NCBI GenBank assembly: GCA_019694835.1
Contig: JAIBBE010000074.1
Location: 1 to 64,000 of the forward strand
Origin: Fimbriimonadaceae bacterium
GTDB lineage: Bacteria > Armatimonadota > Fimbriimonadia > Fimbriimonadales > Fimbriimonadaceae
Length of the DNA stretch: 64,000 nt
Reading direction: 5' to 3'
Shown one piece after another: positions 59,673 through 64,000 of the stretch. Below the pieces are notes generated by a model. The model saw only the letters and a program-made list of their open reading frames with translations. It had not been told where the DNA came from and made no database searches. A program made the position numbers and the translations under genes. How positions within the stretch are numbered: the first letter of the stretch is position 1; each line of letters opens with the position of its first letter.

Positions 59673-61133
59673 TCAGTTCTTGCGGATCACCGTGTAGCGC
59701 AGCAACGTCTCACCGCCCGAGGCCGCATCGATCGTCCACTGCGCCGAATTGCCGTTCAGCTTCACGCTTCGGTGGGTCTCCTGGGCGATCGACCAGTTGC
59801 CGCCGAAGCCTTGCACCAGCCGGACAGAGACCGGGCGGTTCTTTTGGTTCTGGATCGAGACCTCGTAAATCGTTGAAACTTGCTTCTTGTCGATCCGCAT
59901 CGTCTCGACCAACCGACCGGTGGCATAGACATCGAACACGTTCGTCAGCGTCACGTTCAGCATCGCGTCCTTGGGCGAGTCGCTGATGGTGGCGGCACCA
60001 ATGTACTGCGGCTGACCGCCTTTGTCGGGTTCGTAGACTCGGAGCGAGCCGGCGGGGAGGGGATCGCCGAGGCCGGAGGCCTTGTCGTTCTTGATGTTGA
60101 AACTTAGAGTAGCGGGGAAGCGCTGGTTTGGGTTGCCCCAGCCGTAGCCTTCGTAGGGGAGCCGAATCGCGTAGTCGCGCTGGATCTTGACCTCGTCCGC
60201 GTTCATCATGCGCACCCGGTTCACCTGATCCTGCTTGATCGAGGCGTCGGCGGTGTACGGATAGGCGTAGAGTTCGCCCATCGCCTGTGGCTGGGCTTCG
60301 TACAGTCGGTAGTCCTCGCTTTCGGTTTTAAGTTTCATGGCGTCAGCGGAGGCAGGAGCACCAGCGGCGACTTCGCTGACCGTATTCCGCACCGCCCGAT
60401 TCGGCGCGCCCGCCACGAAGCTGATCCGCGCGTTCGGGTAGTCCACGCCCGTCCGATTTAGAACCGTTGCCCAGCATTCCAGCGATGCCACGTCCGAATC
60501 AGGCCGCAGCGTGACGGTGTAATCGGCGTTCCACGAGAGGCCGGTGGTCATGTAGGAGACGTTCATTCGGGCCTGCTGATCGGCGCCGCTGTCTACTTCC
60601 GCCGCAAGCTGTGGAATCGTGACGATGCCCTGATTCGCGGGGGCTTCGATGGTCGCGTTGGGGTTCATGACGTAGCTCTCCCCAACCTTCACGACCACAT
60701 TCCCGGGATCGGCGACAAGCAGAGTGCCCCTCTGGCGGTCCCCTTCCTTGCCATTCTCCCCCCGGTAGACCAGCTCGACCTCACGTCCGAGAAAGCGCTT
60801 CAGAAGCTGCGACGTGTCGTTCATGCCGAGGTCATAGGTGCTCGACACGACCTTCGCCCCTTTGCCCTCCAGCCAGGAGAAGAGCACGGTGTCTTGATCG
60901 AGGGTCTTGCTGACATCGGTGATGCCGACCAGGTTGCGCCCCTGCTCCAGCTTGACATCGCGCGTCTCGCGGACCTGCCCGAAATCCGCCGCGTAGATAA
61001 TGAGTTCGATCGAGCCCCGAATCGCGCCCGTCGGCAACGACTTCGTCTCCGCCGCCTCAACCCGACTACACCCCTCCCCCATCACGAGAGCAAGGGCAGC
61101 CAACGACAAAGGAATCCAATGATGCATCTTCAT
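59673..61133 (-). CDS. DUF4139-domain lipoprotein
   Basis: A protein of about 486 residues starting at ATG 61133 (MKMHHWIPLSL). It has a hydrophobic segment with LVMGEGC, a possible lipobox. The DUF4139 core covers about 170-480: IPQLAAEVDSGADQQARMNVSYMTTGLSWNADYTVTLRPD, ECWATVLNRTGVDYPNARISFVAG, and the end ENQKNRPVSVRLVQGFGGNW. The N-terminal part (QGRNLVGITDVSKTLDQDTVLF) is the usual partner region. Family members are surface or periplasmic proteins without a known role. The longer reading frame starting at 61193 adds a Cys-containing stretch unlike a signal peptide. Confidence 0.8.
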   Translation of the reverse strand: MKMHHWIPLSLAALALVMGEGCSRVEAAETKSLPTGAIRGSIELIIYAADFGQVRETRDVKLEQGRNLVGITDVSKTLDQDTVLFSWLEGKGAKVVSSTYDLGMNDTSQLLKRFLGREVELVYRGENGKEGDRQRGTLLVADPGNVVVKVGESYVMNPNATIEAPANQGIVTIPQLAAEVDSGADQQARMNVSYMTTGLSWNADYTVTLRPDSDVASLECWATVLNRTGVDYPNARISFVAGAPNRAVRNTVSEVAAGAPASADAMKLKTESEDYRLYEAQPQAMGELYAYPYTADASIKQDQVNRVRMMNADEVKIQRDYAIRLPYEGYGWGNPNQRFPATLSFNIKNDKASGLGDPLPAGSLRVYEPDKGGQPQYIGAATISDSPKDAMLNVTLTNVFDVYATGRLVETMRIDKKQVSTIYEVSIQNQKNRPVSVRLVQGFGGNWSIAQETHRSVKLNGNSAQWTIDAASGGETLLRYTVIRKN

Positions 61134-61190
61134 GCCGATACGTGTCGGCAGGGGCACGGAGTGTTCATTGCAGATGGGTCGAGCCAAACC

Positions 61191-61222
61191 CATGCATCCA
61201 CCCTTCCACGGGTGGATGCATG
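61191..61222. terminator. Hairpin between the beta-helix and DUF4139 genes
   Basis: CATGCATCCACCC (61191-61203) pairs perfectly with GGGTGGATGCATG (61210-61222) round six bases. It lies 19 bp past the stop of the beta-helix gene and before the DUF4139 gene on the same strand. The T-run after it is short. Confidence 0.65.
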
Positions 61223-61241
61223 CATGAAAGACCTCCTGGAT

Positions 61242-64000
61242 CTACGGCTGACCGAGCCGCCACACGGCTTGATCGAGGCGGACGTGCCAGCCGGTCTTAG
61301 GTGCTCCTCCCCCGAGGCGGAAGCGAAGCCGGGCCTTGACGCGTCCGGTTCCCGGTTCGACAAACCGCCCAGCTTTGACATACTCTCCGGCCTCGAATGA
61401 CGTATCGGAGAGGGGACACGGGGTGGAACGAATTACTTCGAAGCCCTGAGATTCGAAGTTGAAGAACTCCACCTGATAGGTCGCTCCCGGCACGTCGGCG
61501 GCGAGGGTGAACAGCAGGCGAAGGTCGAGGGGATGGGGGTTTTCGGCAATGCCCTCGATCGCGAGGATGAGGTCGTCATTCGAACCCCGCACGCGGGCCG
61601 CTTCGAGCAGTAGCCGATTCTCGTCGGCCTCGAATAGGTCCGACAAGCCACCCGATTCGATCCGCCACGGTGCCACTTGGAACACGCTCGGCAACACAAT
61701 GACCGCGTCCGTAACCTCGTCCGCACCTGGCTCTAACCCTTCGCCGACCGGTCGCTTGTGGTGGTCGATGTCATCCAGAATCGCGGGGGAAATCCACTCG
61801 AGCGGGATCAGGTCGATGCAGGGGGAATCCGAGCGAAGGTGGAGGTCTCCGCTTTCGGCGTCGACAAATCGAGGGTCAATGTACTGATCTCCCTTGCCAG
61901 GCGTCACGCCCTCGTAGTTGGTTTCGTTGTCGAACAGCACGTTCCCAACCCACTCCATCCCCGAGCCCTGCCCCTGGATAGCAACTCTGGAATAGGCGAG
62001 GATATTGGCGGCGAAGTCGCCTGTTGAAGAACTGGCGTATAGGGCAATATCGTCATGCGCAAAGGTGCAACTGCGTACCTTAACCGCCGTACATTGGGCC
62101 ATCACAATGCCGTAGGAGTTGCCTTCAAAGACGTTGTTGTCGACGATCGGTGCATTGATGCGAGTTAAGCGCAGTCCGACAGAGCAGTTTTCAAAGGTGG
62201 AGCCGGTGATCTGAGCGGTGGTGGCGCTTTGGCTGTAGTTATCCATTACTCCCGTCCAGCAGTCTCTAAAGGTCGACGATTGAAGTACTACGGCCGCGCT
62301 GTACCAGTTGCCACCTGTTCGATGATAATTGGCCGAAACGCCCTGTTGGGCATAGCTGACCCGGCAATGCGAGAGTTCGATCGCGGCACCGTCCAAGGCG
62401 ACAGGGTAGATCGATCGCCAGGAGCCGACCTGGGGAGTACCGGTTCCGGTGTTCCCCCCAGCTGAGTGGTCGTCGATGCTTGTGAAGATCGCGGGTGAAC
62501 TGGCCGTCCCGGTCGCGCGCAGAGTACCAGCAACCTCGATCCGGCCTTGGTATTCGCTGTAAACGTGGTTCTCAAACTTGACGACCACTCCCGGCTCGAC
62601 GGTGAGCGTGACCCCCGCGGGAATGGTCAAGCTGTACCCGATGATGATGTGGGGAAAACCGCTGGCGGTGCGGAACGTGGTGTTGACGGTCGGTGTGCAG
62701 TTTGAAAGATATAGTCCGCGGGCATTGCCGCTGCCAGCCGATCCCTGGAACGTGAGGTCGCCCGTGCAACCGGAGAGTACAGCCGCATACTCGCGCTGGT
62801 TCTGAAAGACGTTGCCGTTGAAGCCCACGCCCGCGCACTGGGCCATCTCAAGGCCATACCGGTTTGCTTCGAACACATTTTGGTTCACGATCGGTGCATT
62901 GATGCGAGTTAAGCGCAGCCCGACATAGCAGTTTTCAAAGGTGGAGCCGGTGATCTGAGCGGTGGTGGCGCTTCCGTAGTAGTTGTCCAACTCCACCCCC
63001 GTCCCGCAGTCCCTAAAGGTTGACGATTGAAGTACTACGGTTGCGCTGTACCAGTTGCCAGAAGTCCGATGGACGTTGGCCGAGACGCCCTGTTGGGCAT
63101 AGCTGACCCGGCAATGCGTCAGTTCGATCACGGCACCGTCTAAGGCGACAGGGTAGATCGATCGCCACGAGCCGACCTGGGGAGTGCCGGTCCCGGTGTT
63201 GCCGCCGGCTGAGTGGTCATCGATGCTTGTGAAGATCGCGGGTGAACTGGCCGTCCCGGTCGCGCGCAGAGTACCAGCAACCTCGATCCGGCCTTGGTAT
63301 TCGCTGTAAACGTGGTTCTCAAACTTGACGACCACTCCCGGCTCGACGGTGAGCGTGACCCCCGCGGGAATGGTCAAGCTGTACCCGATGATGATGTGGG
63401 GAAAACCGCTGGCGGTCTTGAAGGCCGTATCTGCGGTCGTGGTGCATTGAGCCAAGTACAGACCTTTCGCATTTCCAGATCCTGTCGGTCCTTCAAAGGT
63501 GAGGTCGCCGCTGCAGTTGGAGAGTGATGCCGCATAGACGATCTGGTTTCGGAAGAGATTCCCGTCGAATCCAACTCCCGTACAAGAACCCATCGCGATG
63601 CCATAACCGTTGCCATCGAAGACGTTGTTGTCGATGACGGGACCAGCGGTGCTTCCGATGTTGATACCTGCGCTGCAGTGTCGGAACGTGCAGCCGGTGA
63701 CACTGAGGCTGAGGGAATTGCCTTGGACGCCGTCGTAGCAGTTTTCAAAAAGCGTCGAACGGGTCGTGATGCTGACGTTGCTTCCACTCACCAAAGAACT
63801 TCCATAGCGAAGGACACAATGTTCGAGTTCCACAAGTCCTGATCCATAGGGCTGAATCCCTAGCCAATCATAGACCTGAGGAGTTCCGGTTCCTGTAGTA
63901 CCCCCTACAGAGTTGTCGTTTGTGCTGGTGAAGGTGACGGGCGATCCTTCTGCTCCAATTGCTCGAAGTGTGCCTTGTAGATCGATTCGACCCTTCCACT
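61242..64000 (-). CDS. Right-handed parallel beta-helix protein (5' end outside window)
   Basis: At least 919 residues are present; the reading frame is open to the window edge, so the N-terminus is missing. Three modules of about 248 residues carry AGVTLTVEPGVVVKFEN, GRIEVAGTLRATGTASSPAIF, then right-handed helix turns (VVLQSSTFRDC, ITGSTFENC, NNVFEGNSYGIVMAQC) like those of pectate-lyase-type folds. The C-terminal 200 residues are a separate beta-domain ending LDQAVWRLGQP. No catalytic residues of a lyase are evident; it is probably a surface adhesin or polysaccharide-binding protein. Two modules share a 197-bp stretch without any mismatch. Confidence 0.75.
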   Translation of the reverse strand, partial: WKGRIDLQGTLRAIGAEGSPVTFTSTNDNSVGGTTGTGTPQVYDWLGIQPYGSGLVELEHCVLRYGSSLVSGSNVSITTRSTLFENCYDGVQGNSLSLSVTGCTFRHCSAGINIGSTAGPVIDNNVFDGNGYGIAMGSCTGVGFDGNLFRNQIVYAASLSNCSGDLTFEGPTGSGNAKGLYLAQCTTTADTAFKTASGFPHIIIGYSLTIPAGVTLTVEPGVVVKFENHVYSEYQGRIEVAGTLRATGTASSPAIFTSIDDHSAGGNTGTGTPQVGSWRSIYPVALDGAVIELTHCRVSYAQQGVSANVHRTSGNWYSATVVLQSSTFRDCGTGVELDNYYGSATTAQITGSTFENCYVGLRLTRINAPIVNQNVFEANRYGLEMAQCAGVGFNGNVFQNQREYAAVLSGCTGDLTFQGSAGSGNARGLYLSNCTPTVNTTFRTASGFPHIIIGYSLTIPAGVTLTVEPGVVVKFENHVYSEYQGRIEVAGTLRATGTASSPAIFTSIDDHSAGGNTGTGTPQVGSWRSIYPVALDGAAIELSHCRVSYAQQGVSANYHRTGGNWYSAAVVLQSSTFRDCWTGVMDNYSQSATTAQITGSTFENCSVGLRLTRINAPIVDNNVFEGNSYGIVMAQCTAVKVRSCTFAHDDIALYASSSTGDFAANILAYSRVAIQGQGSGMEWVGNVLFDNETNYEGVTPGKGDQYIDPRFVDAESGDLHLRSDSPCIDLIPLEWISPAILDDIDHHKRPVGEGLEPGADEVTDAVIVLPSVFQVAPWRIESGGLSDLFEADENRLLLEAARVRGSNDDLILAIEGIAENPHPLDLRLLFTLAADVPGATYQVEFFNFESQGFEVIRSTPCPLSDTSFEAGEYVKAGRFVEPGTGRVKARLRFRLGGGAPKTGWHVRLDQAVWRLGQP
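62473..62669. repeat. 197-bp exact direct repeat, copy 1
   Basis: Bases 62473-62669 are identical to 63220-63416 (offset 747 bp, 249 codons). Outside this core the two modules still match closely. The perfect core points to recent gene conversion or duplication inside the beta-helix gene. Confidence 0.92.
63220..63416. repeat. 197-bp exact direct repeat, copy 2
   Basis: The second copy of the 62473-62669 repeat. It codes the YSLTIPAGVTLTVEPGV to ATGTASSPAIFTSID region of the middle module. Confidence 0.92.

Overview
The window looks like chromosomal DNA of a diderm, high-G+C bacterium. The mix of an H-X9-DG type prepilin, a PEP-CTERM protein, dockerin-like exported proteins, many large secreted hydrolases, a repeat-rich outer-membrane barrel and dispersed hairpin repeats is what I would expect of an Armatimonadota lineage (Fimbriimonas-like). 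This assignment is inference; no rRNA or universal marker gene is present. The only RNA gene seen is tRNA-Thr(TGT) at the left edge. There are no insertion sequences, integrases, CRISPR arrays or phage structural operons.

Layout. 0-6 kb: tRNA-Thr, a lysine 6-transaminase, a tandem pair of exported LTxxQ-like proteins, and a three-gene overlapping operon (ABC exporter, FecE-type ATPase, DUF6941-like protein). 6-10.5 kb: a hydrolase cluster (dienelactone hydrolase and two paralogous PDZ-alpha/beta-hydrolases) built round a PadR-type regulator, with a perfect palindrome over the divergent promoter. 10.5-19.8 kb: an orphan sugar-binding lipoprotein, a PEP-CTERM protein, a large outer-membrane barrel candidate, a DUF433/DUF5615 toxin-antitoxin pair, a D-aminoacylase-like amidohydrolase, a dockerin-type protein and a YCII protein. 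19.8-29.2 kb: GH78 rhamnosidase, an Ig/InlB-like surface protein, a VOC-GNAT fusion, a large exported zinc protease and an SPL-type radical SAM protein. 29.3-37.1 kb: motAB, DinB, a tricorn-type protease, and pdhA-pdhB. 37.1-46.2 kb: an FN3-like protein, a VapBC-like pair whose toxin has lost a catalytic acid, a SUMF1 protein, a GH-like lipoprotein, a lysyl-oxidase-like protein, and a prepilin followed by two tiny lipoproteins. 46.2-49.6 kb: a SIS-domain sugar isomerase-type protein and an M1-like peptidase. 49.6-56 kb: an accessory stretch of unknown small membrane proteins, an LRR-like protein and a 21-bp minisatellite. 56-64 kb: a coiled-coil surface/fibre-like protein, a lysozyme-fold candidate, a DUF4139 protein and a partial parallel beta-helix protein that runs off the right edge.

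Two genome-wide themes stand out. First, at least 15 start codons follow a TANNNT -10 hexamer by 6 or 7 bases with no Shine-Dalgarno, which predicts widespread leaderless transcripts; a second set of genes has a clear GGAG-type site and a longer leader. The rule corrects several starts. Second, two families of dispersed palindromes occupy intergenic DNA: a 25-bp hairpin unit (six copies) and a 42-54-bp-armed inverted repeat found directly behind three plus-strand genes.

Most proteins here carry export signals, so the region mainly encodes envelope and secreted functions: polysaccharide and peptide breakdown, surface proteins and outer-membrane parts. Central metabolism is represented by pdhAB and the lysine transaminase.
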